From Trametes villosa (Eukaryota > Basidiomycota > Agaricomycetes > Polyporales > Polyporaceae): 64,000 bases of DNA. The notes under the pieces were generated by a model. That model was not told the DNA's origin. It did no database searches and saw only the letters and a list, made by a program, of their open reading frames with translations. Where the stretch lies: contig PUDQ02000010.1 in NCBI GenBank assembly GCA_002964805.2, positions 2,232,001 through 2,296,000 on the forward strand, in the 5' to 3' direction. A program made the position numbers and the translations under genes. Positions 34,641 through 46,119 of the stretch are shown piece after piece (position 1 is the first letter of the stretch; the number at the start of each line of letters is the position of its first letter).

Positions 34641-35899
34641 CTAGGCGTAGTATTTCTTGAACAAGAACTTGCTCCACCTCACCTGTTCAGGGCTCATGGG
34701 TCGGAGCAGCCCTTTCTGCGTAGCCTCGTCGTCCCATTGAAAGCAATCCGATGAACCCCACTGCCGAGTCGCTATCGCCTTCTCCCAGCCGTCTGGATGT
34801 CCGGTGTCCCGATAGATGGCCTTGATGTCCTCAACGACCTCGTCCGACACGTCCTTCCACTCGTGCTCGGTGTCGCCCTGGATCGCCCTCTCGATTGTGT
34901 CGATGACGAATCGGTCTCCCGCCCATTTTCCCTGATGTATGTTCACCGACTCGTTCGCCAGCGCCGTGTCGTTGCTCACCGAGAAGCAGAACCGCGTGAA
35001 GAGCGCCGTGCCGAAGTCGACCCCAGAGCGGCTCAAGAACGGGGACGCGTCGTCGGGGCACCCGCCGAGCGCCGCGAGCGCATTCGCGCGCACGTACTCG
35101 CACTTCACGGTGTTGCAGAGCACCCAGTCGTCGCGGTCCGGGAACGTCACCCCCGCGGCTGCGACGAAGAGGCGGCGGTCCGCCAGCGGGAGCGTCATCA
35201 CGAAGTGCGTATACTGGTGCGCGCCCAGCCACATCCCGCGACGCCGCTCCGCATTGAAACACAACTCGTCGAGACCAGCAAAAGACAGCTTGTCGATGGG
35301 CCCGTCGAGTTCTTCGGCCCGCTCTTCAAGCGCCTTCCGCATTCGGGCCTTCCTGGACGGCCTGACGAGAGTCTCCGGCATAGTGTTGATGCTGGTGTAC
35401 TCCCCGAGGCACACGACCCGACAGTGCGCCCACTCCGCGGCGAGGACGTCGCGTTCATGTGTGAGAAGGCGCCGCGAGGCAAGCGTGAGGAATTTCTTGC
35501 ACGTCACGGCGAGACAGATACTGCTGAAAAATGAGAGATCTTCGCGCATGAGGATGTCGGAGAGGAGGTCGTCTGGGAGCGACATCAAACCCTTCGTGGC
35601 CACAGGCCCGAAAGGAGGAGGGTTGGCTAGGTACCCTGCTAATTCGGGGCTATACTCGCTGCGATTCAGAGTGGGAATAAAAAGGCGAGCGGGGGAGGAG
35701 GCTTACACTGCATAGGGTATAGCCAGGCTGCGTATAAGGAAGGGCTGCGGCACGAAGAAAATGGAGCCGAGCTTGAAGTAGCCGTGAACATTAATGTACT
35801 GCTCTCGGCTAAGGTTGAAACTGCCATAGGCAATTAGCATATTATGCGACGCTCTAGTGTTGTTCACTGGCAGACGTACAATTGCCAATGCTGGCCCAT
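34641..35899 (-). CDS. MGQHW-family F-box-like protein, copy C
   Basis: Three-exon model, 380 aa: 35899-35880, 35820-35707, 35649-34641; introns 59 and 57 nt. The 20-nt first exon and 114-nt second exon match the other three family members. The spliced protein begins MGQHWQFFNLSREQYINVHG, then reaches an F-box-like segment LMSLPDDLLSDILMREDLSF...VTCKKFLTLASRRLL. The conserved core follows: DWVLCNTVKCEYVRANALAA, SGVDFGTALFTRFCFSVS, GKWAGDRFVIDTIERAI, EHEWKDVSDEVVEDIKAIYR. It is very close to copy D, much closer than to A or B. An alternative acceptor nine bases upstream (cgcag, 35659) would add three residues in frame. Function unknown. Confidence 0.88.
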
Positions 35900-37316
35900 C
35901 GAGGCTGAACTCTTCTGGATGCGTATGACGGTAGTAGTCGGGTATCTGAAATATCCTTCGCAGGGCTCGAGCGAGAGAGGTAGGGACTGTCTGGCTGATA
36001 GCTGGGTGACGAGCGGCGAGGCTTTGAAGCACAGGTAATGTTGGGGGAAAAGCGAAGTGGCCTGCGATCGCTAGGTGCACTGGCAGTTATATACCACGCA
36101 GAAAGATAGAGGAGTCTGGCAAAAAGTTTCATCAGGCCAGTATGCTGACTATTTTCGCGATCGGCCCTTGGGATCTTGCATTGTCTGCTGGTGCAATTGT
36201 TCGAATCTGGTTAGCCACACCGATGCGACCAGAAATGAGGCTCAGGCTCACACCTGGAAATTTGATCATTGAAGTCATGCAATTGTCGCTGTGGATGCAC
36301 GCACAGGTGGAACAAAAAGCACAACAGCTCACAACGCGTCCCGAAGTCGGTTTAGCCAGCAGATCGGCAGAATGAGCGTGCACCGACGTCCCAAGGTGCA
36401 AGTTAGCGCGAAATCGCGATCACGCGCACTGGCGAAGTGCTTCAGTTCGTGGCGTGCGACGCGTCAGGACGCGTCGATCATGACGCGCGGCGATGCAGCA
36501 GGGGCAGGCACGGACTTCTTTTTGCTCCCAAATCGTGCTGAGGGTAGTTTCACCCTCGACTGCTTTCGACGTGTGGCACTGCATGACCCACACGTATGTG
36601 CAGAGTCTTGCTTCTGGGAAGGGTTTGTCACGGCGGCGATGATAGACGTTTGGCTTCATGTCTGTCACTTTTCGAAGACTTCTTCGCGTACGCTGAGCTT
36701 GTTTCGAAGCACCATGTCGCGGATCTCAGCCACAAAATCGGCGACATAAGCATATGAGCTGAACGGTGCTATAAAGACAACACCTTGTCGTCGTCTGTAC
36801 GGCCTCCCGTCTCTCCCTCTTGTTCTATCTCCCAGCTTGCTTGTACTCGCACGTCGAACTCCACCCGTATCGACCAACTTGGTTATCCTGACATCAGGTT
36901 TCGTACGTCTATCGCGACCTGACCACCGGTGTCGCAACCGGGCTGTCGCGTACCCCAGGTTGTCTGCTATAGCCTCTACTGCCAGTGAGTCCCGCTTGTC
37001 AACCAGTTGCGTTCCGTAGTGAATCAGGGGCTTACTGAGTCACGCCCCTCATCATCGCTGCGCGGTATACTACGTAGGAACAGTCCATATTCTGGGCCCG
37101 GGGTGGCCGAGCATTCGCGTGCAAACAAAGCCAGAGGCGAGCTTTGGCTGCCAGGATCGACGCGGTACCTGGCTGGAGATGGACAAAGCCGGCGCGTGTC
37201 TTACGTAACTATAGTCGGACGCGATCGGCGGTTAAGTCGGCCAAGCCACAGGTCACCACGCATCTCTCTCCCCAACCCCCACTCAATCCGCAGACTGTGT
37301 ACTTCTATATGACAAG
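35900..37316. other. Intergenic: promoter of copy C, duplicated distal block, promoter of coiled-coil gene
   Basis: 1.4 kb between divergently transcribed genes. It holds the TATA box of copy C and the duplicated block 36291-36540; bases after about 36560 are unique. ORFs in this stretch lack any family features. Confidence 0.6.
36087..36093 (-). promoter_or_regulatory. TATA box of copy C
   Basis: TATATAA on the minus strand, 188 bases before the start codon at 35899, inside gtatataactgc. The identical string stands at nearly the same distance before copy D. Confidence 0.6.
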
Positions 37317-40300
37317 ATGGCGGCCGTATGCCCTTCTCCCTTGCCTCTAAAGACGCGTTCTAACGGGCGTGATTTCAGGAAACGTACGGAAGAAACCGCC
37401 AGTCAATCGCCGACCTCGAACAAGAAATCAACGAGATATTCGAGGACCACCCCCAATCCCACTTCAACGAAGCCAACGAACCAGTCATCCCCGGAGATGC
37501 TCTCGTCGACGTCCTCCGCACATTCTCGAGCAACCACAATGCGGTCGAGCTTATGACGCGAGAGGAGGAGGAACAGCTCACAGGCCTCATCGCGAGCAAC
37601 CCTGGCATCCAAGTCACTCCCCAAGTCCTCCTCCAGTTCATCGCCATGCAGACCACCCTCAGCCCCAGACACAGCCCGGAGAGCACCCCGCCACCAAATA
37701 TGAACGCGTTCGCGGACCGCGGCAGGTCGGAGGACCGTGACGATAGCGGAATGAACTCGCGTTCGTCTAGCCGCGACTCCACCGGCACGTACTACCGACC
37801 ATCGTCAAGAGGCCCCTCGCAAGAGTCTCCGTTTGACACGAGTAGGAGACAACGCACAACGCCTCTGAACAAGAATGCACCGTCGAGCTGGGCGCGACGG
37901 CCTCCCCCGTCGCGTCGCAAGAGCGACGTTGGCCAAGGCGGCCACAGTCGCGCTTTGTCCGACTCGGAGGTGCGTGGCCATTCTCCACTGATGTTCATGC
38001 ACTGACCTGTCGCAGTCTGTGACGTCCCCACCCAGTTCGTACGCGCGCACCCCTGGCCGCAGCCGCGCGCCGTCCAACCCCACTAGCCCCACGTTCAGCC
38101 CTCCTCAGCTCAGCAAGTCCATCAGCTCGCCTCCGTTTGGCGGGTCTTCGCGTCCACACTCGCGGGCCCAGTCGCAACCCCAAGGACACTTCTCGTCCCT
38201 GGACAACGCTGCGAATGATTACTACGGCTCCTCGCCCGAGCGGGAGTACGACCAGCGCGGCATGTCTTCAGGGCTCATGTCTCCTCCCCCGTCCGACACG
38301 TCCTTCGACGACGAGCGGCACTTCCAGGAGCAGATCTCGTCCCTGGCTCTCCCGCGAAGGTCTGGGGAAGATTCGGACGACGACGACGACGAGATCGAGG
38401 AGGCCTTGCTTGGCCTTGTGATGGACCGCTCGGCTGCATCGTCGACCGCCTCGCTGGACATGCAGGGCCGTCTGGACGCGCTGCAGCGGCTGAACACGGA
38501 CTTGGGCAGGAAGCTGTTGGAGGCGGAGCGGACACTGCAGAACCGCCTCGCTGACCACGAGCAAGAGCTGGAAGACATGCAGATGCGCCTAGAGGAGGCG
38601 CGAAGTGAGCTGAGTGCGACGAAGCGCGAAGAGAAGGACCTCCGTGGCAAGGAGGTAAGCGTTGAGTAGTGGCTTCTGGGCTGTTTGCTGATTTCCTGTG
38701 TAGCGTCAAAATTCGACGCAGATTGCAGCACTAGAGACGGAGATCGCGAAGCTGCAGAAAACTTTGGACACGGCGCGCTCGTCGTACCAGAGTCTCCAGA
38801 AGCAGTACCAGGAGCAATGCTGTAAGTCTTGCTCTCTGACCTGCGGGTTTCGTCCGCTAACACGACGTTTCACTAGCCGAGTCCGAACGGTACCGCAACC
38901 AGCTCCGACGGCGCGACCAGGAGATCAAAGACCTGCAGGACGCCGCGCAGATGCAGGCTATCGAGACGCAGAAGTGGCTGCGCGAGCAGTCGAACTACGA
39001 GGAGCGGATCGCATCGCTCGAGAACGAGCTCCTGGTAGCGCAACAGGCACAGGCACAGCTCGACGAGCAGAAGCAGGAGAACATGCTGCTGAAGGAGACG
39101 ATCGACCGGATGCGTTTCGACATGGACGAGCTGCGGAACAGCGCGAGCGCGCTCGAGAAAGGTGGCGGCTCCGGCACGGCGAGCGCGCACGGGAGCGTAA
39201 GCAAGAGCCTCGGCGCGGAGCTCCTGAGCAAGATGAAGGACGGGAAATGGGACATGGACGAGGAGGTTGAGGAGGAGCCGAACAGCTTGGAGCTCGAGGT
39301 CGAGGCTGAGGACGACGAGACGGAGTCCGAGGACGTCGTTCAGACCATCATTACTCGCACCAAGAGGGTAGGTCTTACAGCCTTCGCGCGAGGAAGCGTG
39401 GCACTGACATTTCCGATGCGTTAACAGAAAGTCGCAAGCCGTGCGAAGAAGATTGAGACCTTCCAGCTCGACGAGATGAAGGAGTACTCTGACACGGGCG
39501 TTCAACACGAGCTCGCGGAGTTCACCGCGTCCCGCGTCGTGCAGACCGACCCCCCACCGAAGATCCTCACTGCCTCATTCAGTGTGCAAACAGAAGAACC
39601 CGCCGTGTCAGCCATGTCAACCCAGACTGAGCCGGAACCAGAACCAGAACCGATACCCACCCCTCCGGTGCTTGTCACCGTCGACGCCGAGATTCAGACG
39701 GACGAACCATCAAGCACGGAGGACGACGACGAGGCGCTCGCGTCTTCGTCGTCGACCCTGTTACCCCCCACCCCCAAGGCCGCGCACGAGCACCTCCACC
39801 CACACACACACGACCTCCCGCCCGCGTACAACCAGGTCGCGGGCGAGCGCACGGACGAGCTCGCGCTGCGGGTCGCGAACGAGACGCTCAAGACGTGGCA
39901 CAAGGGTCTCAAGTTCCCCATCGAGCCGCTCATTGGCGGCGTCTCCGAGGACGCCGTCGAAGACTGGAAGGCACTCAAGGAGGAGCTCGGCATCGAGTGC
40001 GTCGCGATCGACCGGCTCATTGCGGAGTCCGCGCGCACGGGCCAGCCGCGCAAGCCCCCGCCTTCTGCCTCGCGCCCCCGCAAGAGCGGCCGGTTCTACA
40101 ACATCTACAACACGTATGTGTACGGGGACCCGGACCGCGGGAGCGCGCTTGTCGCGGGCGGACACCTGCTCATCTGCGTGGGCGCGTCCGCGCTCGTCGC
40201 GTTCCTCATGGGCCAGGCGATGGCACCGCAATACGCGATTCCCGGTGGCGCGACGTACTACGACCGCGCGGCATGGTCGAGCTTCAACTCGATGCAAGCC

Positions 40301-40408
40301 GGCGGCGAGGGCTTCCCAAGCGAGACCACCACTGCCGTCTGGGGCATCCTCGGCCGCCTCGGCGGCGGCGCGGTCAGGACGCTTCGCGGCTGGCCTGCCT
40401 ATGCATGA
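37317..40408 (+). CDS. Coiled-coil protein with a C-terminal membrane segment, unknown function
   Basis: Six-exon model, 942 aa: 37317-37325, 37379-37969, 38016-38654, 38704-38821, 38877-39367, 39428-40408; introns 46-60 nt. The first coding exon is nine bases (M-A-A), joined to ETYGRNRQSIADLEQEINEI. Residues about 65-300 are Ser/Pro/Arg-rich. An acidic patch (SDDDDDEIEE) precedes a long coiled coil from about 350 to 560 (heptad-like runs such as LNTDLGRKLLEAERTLQNRL and IASLENELLVAQQAQAQLDE). An acidic, Pro-rich linker with repeated QT(D/E) motifs follows (VQTDP, VQTEEP, TQTEPEPEPEP, IQTDEP). Near the C-terminus lie RFYNIYNTYVYGDPDRG and one hydrophobic segment, HLLICVGASALVAFLMG (about 861-877), then about 65 residues. 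The protein looks like a membrane-anchored tether or organelle linker; that is inference. No named family recognised. Confidence 0.85.
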
Positions 40409-41600
40409 ACATACCCCACCCCCTCCGTGCGCACGTCTCTCACCGTCCTCCGTGCGCGCCACATCATACCCCCACCCCCACTCCAGGCACCCGGCAGTGC
40501 GCCGGGGCCGCCGCATGCTGTCTATATGTCCATATGCGCCTTGCTGGATATCATCCGTAGAGCGATTCTATGCTAATCCTCTCCATCCATTCCTTGCACG
40601 TACTACGCTCCTTACTGCCGCATATTTCCCCTCTTCCTCTCTCCACCCGGTCCTCTGTCGCATACAGTCGCCCCTGCCGTTACCGTATGCCCCCACGCCG
40701 CTGCGCGTATTTCCCGCCTACTCGTCCATATGCATGCTCCCCTTTCCGGATTCTTTTTCCTATCTCTCTCTCAGACTCTTGACGATGTTGTGAACTGAAC
40801 TGATCACCGTGATGACATACGGACCTCGGGTCCCTGTAGACTAACAGTACACGACATGTATAACAGCCACGGATACGAGCACCTGTCGCTCCAGAGCACG
40901 GGATAATTCTATATCCATCTCGTCCCACAACGGGTGTGCGCAGCACATCATATGGAGGCGGTCGTGGATAGCATGTACAGTGCAGGCCAGGGGCTGCTGT
41001 GGGATTCTCAAAACTGGCGAGGAGCCAGACATGTATGTATGTATATGAAGGTGTAGAAGGCGAAAGGGGCGGTGAAGGGGAATCGGCCATGGGCGCATGC
41101 ATAGTGGAGGATACGTATACGAATGGCATAGTGCAGGAGGAGGAAGGGGGATGTGCATGTGGTACGCTACCGCGCGAAGTGGAGAATGAACAAGGGGGAT
41201 GCAGATGTGAATGAGAAACCGAAGTGTATGCATGAGGCCGAGGGAGGGAAGGGGGATGAGACGAAGATGTGCAGGCCGAAACGGTGGTAATGATACAACT
41301 CGAGAGGAGCGATGATGGACAATCTAGCGAGATGACAATAAGACGGAGATGCGATGAGTGGGTGGGGCAGACATAGGAGCCGGGGTACTAGTAGGAGCTG
41401 GGGTTTATGAACAGTGGGCGGATGGTACTGCGGCGTAGCAACAGCGGGAGGTCTGGGAAGAGGGGCGGGAACGGGGGCAGGGGAGGGGGCAATGAGATAC
41501 TCTCTGTCCGTTTCTATGAGCAGGGCTCCCGGCAAGAATCAAGTCCTCGGATGGAAATATACACACAAGTGGTCGGCGGCCGCGGCGCGTGCGCGGGCCG
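40409..41600. other. Intergenic, convergent 3' spacer
   Basis: 1.2 kb between the stop of the coiled-coil gene (+) and the stop of the kinase gene (-). Pyrimidine-rich on the left, purine-rich on the right (plus strand), as expected for two 3' UTRs. A tandem tgtatgtatgtat occurs near 41031-41044. No gene. Confidence 0.6.
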
Positions 41601-44600
41601 CTATGTACAGATCATCGGGCGCGGCTCGCAGTCGCGCTCTCGCGAGCTCCCCGGCTGCGGTGGCCGGTGCGCGCTCACCGAGCGGCGCGGGGGGGACATG
41701 TCCGCCGCGGACGCGGACGGGCGGCGCGTGCGCACCTCGAGCGGCACCTCCTCCTCGTCCGCGCTCTCCTCGTCCTCGTCCTGGTACATCTGCGACGTGC
41801 TCGGGTTCAGGTCGTACAAGCCGCCCTCGCCGCTCTCGTCGTCCACGTCCACGTCCTCGTCGTCATCGTCGTCCAGCGGCCCGTCCACGTCGTCATCGAG
41901 GATGCTCTCGCTTGAGCGCCCAGCGATGGGCGGAGGGAGGAAGCTCGAGCTGTCCGCGGAGTCGTACGAGACCCCGCTCGAGGCGATGCTGAGCTCAGAC
42001 TGGTTGAACGACGCCTGCGCGAGCGGGCTCGTTGTCCGGAGCCGCGCCTGGGCCGCCGCGGCGGGCCGTGAGCACCCCGCGCTCGGGTCCTGCTGCGACG
42101 GCCCGGCCACGTCCGACGCGCCCTCGGGGTTGCGCGCCATGATCGCGTGCGCTGCGGACATCGTCGCGGGCGCGCCCAGCGAGTTCGCAGACGAGACGGT
42201 GCTAAGCAGCGCGCTGTTCGGCATAGACGGGACGGGGCTGTGCGCGACGCCGCCTGCGCCGAGGAGGAGCGTGTCGTCGTCGAGCATGTCCTCGGGGCGC
42301 TCGCCCGAGTAGAGGCTCGTCATGTCCTCGGACGGGCGCGCGTGCGTGAACTCGGGCCCGGTCCAGCTCGCGGCGCGCATCGCCTTCGTGAGATGGCCGC
42401 CGCCCATGCTCACGCTGCTCTGGCGCGAGGTGACGTGCGAGCTGAGCGCGTCGCCGCTGTCGCGCGAGGGCGGCGCGGTCGCGTGGTGGTGCGGGCGCCC
42501 GTGCCCGAGCGACGTGCTCGCCTCGACGGGGAGCGGCCCGTACGACGACGTGCGCTGGCTGCTGCCCAACTTGCGGAACCAGCCGGACATCATGCTACGC
42601 GGGCGATCGCTGTCGGGGGAGTATCCAGGGTTCTCAGTCGTCGGTGTCGAAACTTGGCTGGAGCTGACGGGAGATGGGAGGGGCGAACCAATGCGGCTCG
42701 AACGGGCGGGAACTTGCAGGCTGGTCTCGGGGGATTTGCTGGCCCTCGAGGTCCCAGAAGTATGAGCGACTGATGTTGACGAGGACGCCTCCGGCTCCGG
42801 CCCCGCATTCCACGCCATCCAAGGCTCAAAAGTGTTCGCTGCCGTCGGTGGAGGCTTCGCGCCGATATCACCAGCAGACTTGTTGCGGGACAGCTCTGCG
42901 CGCGAGCGCCGCTTGGTCTTCTCCCGCACTGAGCTGTGATGGTGCCGGTGCTGCTGCTGGTGATGATGGTGGTGGTGGTCGACGGTGCCGGCCCGCCGCC
43001 GCGGCTGGTACGCGTAGTTAGGCGCGGAACTCACGCCGACGTGCTTCGTGCCGTCGTCATCATCGTCGTGCCGGCGAGGCTGGCGAAAAGAGCGTTGGGG
43101 CCGGACGTGCCGAAGGATGGTCGAGGCGGCTTTGGCGAGCCGCTGCGCAGACGGGAGCCAGCGGAAGCGCACGAAGGACATCGCAGACTTGGTCTCCTCC
43201 GCGCTCGGCTCGAGCGAGAGGTAGCTGCTCAGCCGCGTCTCCCGCAGCCATTGCTCGGGGTGCTCTAGGTCGCGTGTGATCCAGGGATGTCGCTGGGCCA
43301 ATGTTCAGGATTTACCCGCATATAGCCAGCAAGATATCACCGCTCACCTTGACGTCTTCGAGGGTTATCCGCTTGCGCGCGTCCTTTTCAAGCAGACGGC
43401 TCAGCAGGTCGACGACGAGGGAACCTTCAGTCTCCTCGCCTAGAGGCCTCTTCGAACGCCTCTGGTGCCGGCCACCGGTGGGGAGCCTGTCGAGGCCCAT
43501 CGTGTCGCCCACGTCCCAATCCTGCGACCGTATGACCTGGTAGATCTCATACTCGGTCTTCGCCGGGAACGGCATGTATCCGAACAGCAGCCCGTACAGC
43601 GTCACGCCAAACGCCCATATGTCGATCGCCTTAGTGATGGGGGGCTTCTTGCGCGGCGCAGATAAATTGAGCGCGCTGCTCGACGCCTCCACAGGCGAGG
43701 GCGACGCCTCGACGACAATCTCCGGCGCGAGGAACATGGGCGTGCCCGCCGTCTTGGACAGGTCGGACTCGTCCATGAGAATGGGGTCGTTGTCGTCGTC
43801 CTTGATGTTCCCCTTGCCCGCCGCGGCGAGGCGCTGCGCGTACGAGAAGGTGGAGACGCCGAAGTCGCTGATTTTGACTGTCGCACGGTCGTTCGTCCAT
43901 AGGAGATTGGCAGGTTTGATGTCGCGGTGGATGATACCCTGGTAATGTACTGCGCAGGCGCTTAGCACGGCGCACGGACGAGGGGCGAGTAGCTCGAGAA
44001 CTTACGGTACTCGAGCCCAAGGATAACGTCGCGACAAATGCGCCGTGTCTGATCTACTCGAAGCAGCGGGTTGTCATTACTTGTGCGCCATTTGATCTCT
44101 CCGCCGCCGAGGTACTCCATGACTATATGGGCCGTCAGCGTCTGCACACACATGCCGGAACGTTCAGGAGCGCAGACTGAACCGCGCAGATACCACGCGA
44201 GCACCCAAGCCGAGTGACCTGTGATGGGACGTGCATATAACGTGTTGCGGCCGTTACGTATAGGGACTACGGTGCGCGCGGGGTGGGTGTGGGCGGATAG
44301 AGCACGTACCCATGTATATCTTGTCTTTCAGCGGGTCGTCTATCACCTCGAGCAGGCGCACAACGTGGGGATGGCTGAGCTTCTTCATGATAGCGATCTC
44401 CTTGCGTATCTTGTGCTCTGTGCTGCCGAGCTGGTCTACAAGTGGGGTATTGTCTGAACGGGGGAGATTGCGCTTCCTGAGCTTGCTCATGCGGTCGCTC
44501 TTGGACTTGCGGGGAACGGTTTTGATAGCCTACAGTTCAGAGCAGACGGTTGGCCACCGTGCTGGTGCGGGAGCGGGGACTGGGGAGCATGACTGACCAC

Positions 44601-44846
44601 ATTCTGGTTGTTCTGGGAGGTATCTCGGGAGAGCCAGACCTCACCGTGCTGGCCCTTCCCGACCTTGTGTAGGAACTCGTACTGGTTTATCATCCTGTGC
44701 GCCGTCGAGGCCATGTCGCGGGTGTGGGCCTCGCGGGTCATCACGACCGCCTCATGCTGGGTGTGGGCGTTGGCGCTGACGGACTGCACGCTGTCCCTGG
44801 CGTCGGCGGGCCTATCGCGCGAGCTGGAGGCAACAGGGGGGGCCAT
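41601..44846 (-). CDS. CaMKK/Ssp1-type serine/threonine protein kinase
   Basis: Five-exon model, 959 aa: 44846-44598, 44529-44310, 44122-44006, 43949-43348, 43292-41601. Intron 2 is 187 nt. Kinase domain from about residue 55 to 410: glycine loop VGKGQHGEVW (61-70), AIK lysine (86), hinge IYMVMEYLGGGEIKW, catalytic loop HRDIKPANLLW (H203, D205), VKISDFGVST, activation loop GTPMFLAPE, then DIWAFGVTLYGLLFGYMPFP and RHPWITRDLEHPEQWL. The AIKTVPRKSKSDRMSKLRKR insert after the lysine is typical of the CaMKK/LKB1-like upstream kinases (S. pombe Ssp1, budding yeast Sak1/Tos3/Elm1), which phosphorylate AMPK/Snf1. The 560-residue tail is low-complexity, with a His-rich run (about residue 485-500; bases 42935-42990) and acidic DDDDDEDVDVDDE-like tracts. 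The calmodulin site was not located. Confidence 0.9.
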
Positions 44847-45255
44847 AGTCTAGTATGTACAGAGGACGGCCGCCAGAGTGGGAGAGGGGGGAGTGGGGGG
44901 AGGGGGAGATGAGGGCGGGAGGGACGAGGAGGAAAGCTGGCTGAGACTCCACAATGGGCCCTTAGCCGGCGTACGCGCACAGGCGCCCAATCACGCCCAT
45001 CCTGTGCCACCCCATCCCTCCCCCAGCCTAACCGTCTTCTGCCCTCTCCATCGCCCCCTCGTCTCTCGCGCCCACAAGAGCAGGTCCGCCCCGACGCACA
45101 GCGAGCGCGCAGCCCGCGCGATACATACTCGACCCGCAGATCGTACCAAGAATACAACGCGCCGTGTTCTACACATCACAGTATCCCCGAGGTTTCCCAG
45201 CTAGCGTCCCTCCCCGCGCGCCCCCATCGCCCGCTTCCAGCGTCGAACGTCGCGT
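44847..45255. other. Intergenic: kinase promoter
   Basis: 409 bases between the kinase start codon and the stop of the microprotein gene (both -). GC-rich with purine runs at 44876-44935. No gene. Confidence 0.5.
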
Positions 45256-46119
45256 TCACCGCGCGCATGTGCACTTGTCCTCTTCCTTGACAGACTGCAT
45301 CACCTGCGCGCACACCCGAGCCCTGCATCAGCATCGAACAACGTCTAATACGTCACACACCCAGCAACGCTCGCCCTTCGCGGCCCACCCCCGCAACGGC
45401 CTCGCATGCATTGCTTGATCGCACGCCGCAGAGCTCGAGAAGATCCCCAAACTCCCCGGGGGAAATCGCGCCCTACGGCCGCGGATCGCGCCAGCCCCGG
45501 CAGAGCCTGAGCCTCGACTCTCAAGCTTCGGGGAGCGGGCCTCGAGCTGCCCCCTCGCTCTTCCTAACCTTCTGGTGTGGCACGCCGTGGCGACGCGCGC
45601 ACGCACCCATCAGACGCAGAGAGCAGAACGGGAGGCACTCACCGCTTCAGCGTGCTGGCCGCATCCCTGTCCATCCCAAACCAGACGTAATTATCAGCTT
45701 CGAGCACACGGTAGGAATGAGTCGGATTCAGATGCAGAACGCGCCGGCGACCGCCACTCGCCCCTGGCGCGAGACGGGGGGCCTGGAGGAGTGGCGGCCC
45801 GCGAGGAGGGGTTGCGAAAGAGAAACGTTCGAGCCGGCGGCGTGGACGCGGCTGATCGCCACACCCTCCCGCGAGTCTCGAGCAGCGACACGCGGCCGAG
45901 CCGCACGCCTCGTTGCCGCCCCCGAGCCCCCACATTTCATTATCGCCCGACACAGCCCGCGCCGTGGCGGCGATGACGATGACGGCAGCGCTCGCGGGAT
46001 GCTTGAAAGGGGGTGTCGAATACGGCAGCACGCACCTTCCAGGTCGTCTTGCTGCAGCTGTCGCACTTGACGAGGTAGCAGCCGTTCACGGGCGTAGCGG
46101 AGGTCTCGACGTAGGCCAT
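45256..46119 (-). CDS. 51-residue CxxC/GCGxH microprotein in three tiny exons
   Basis: Exons 46119-46036 (84 nt), 45666-45643 (24 nt) and 45303-45256 (48 nt), with GT-AG introns of 369 and 339 nt, all phase 0. The joined product has 51 residues: an N-terminal MAYVETSATPVNGCYLVK, then CDSCSKTTWK, GCGQHAEAV, MQSVKEEDKCTCAR and stop. The pattern C-x2-C...TTWKGCGxH...C-x-C is that of a small, widespread eukaryotic uncharacterised protein whose cysteines and histidine probably bind one zinc. I recalled the wording of the family but cannot name it. The motif spans both junctions, which makes chance very unlikely although each exon is tiny and the gene is invisible to ORF scanning. Introns of 340-370 nt are about six times the local norm. 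A further upstream exon cannot be excluded. Confidence 0.78.

Larger units (their letters stand above)
34641..36540 (-). repeat. Inverted segmental duplication, arm 1
   Basis: Gene C with its promoter and a distal block (36291-36540). The whole recurs in opposite orientation at 49770-51696. Shared landmarks outside the gene are the TATATAA box and its context (gtatataactgc), ctgtcagccagacagtccc-like 5' UTR sequence (about 35970-36000), and the distal block with gcgaaatcgcgatcacgcgc, tggcgaagtgcttc, cgacgcgtcagga and atgcagcagggg. Confidence 0.85.

Noticed and set aside
41407..42312. 301-codon plus-strand ORF opposite the kinase tail
   Set aside because: Antisense of the Ser/Asp-rich kinase C-terminus; low-complexity product without family features.
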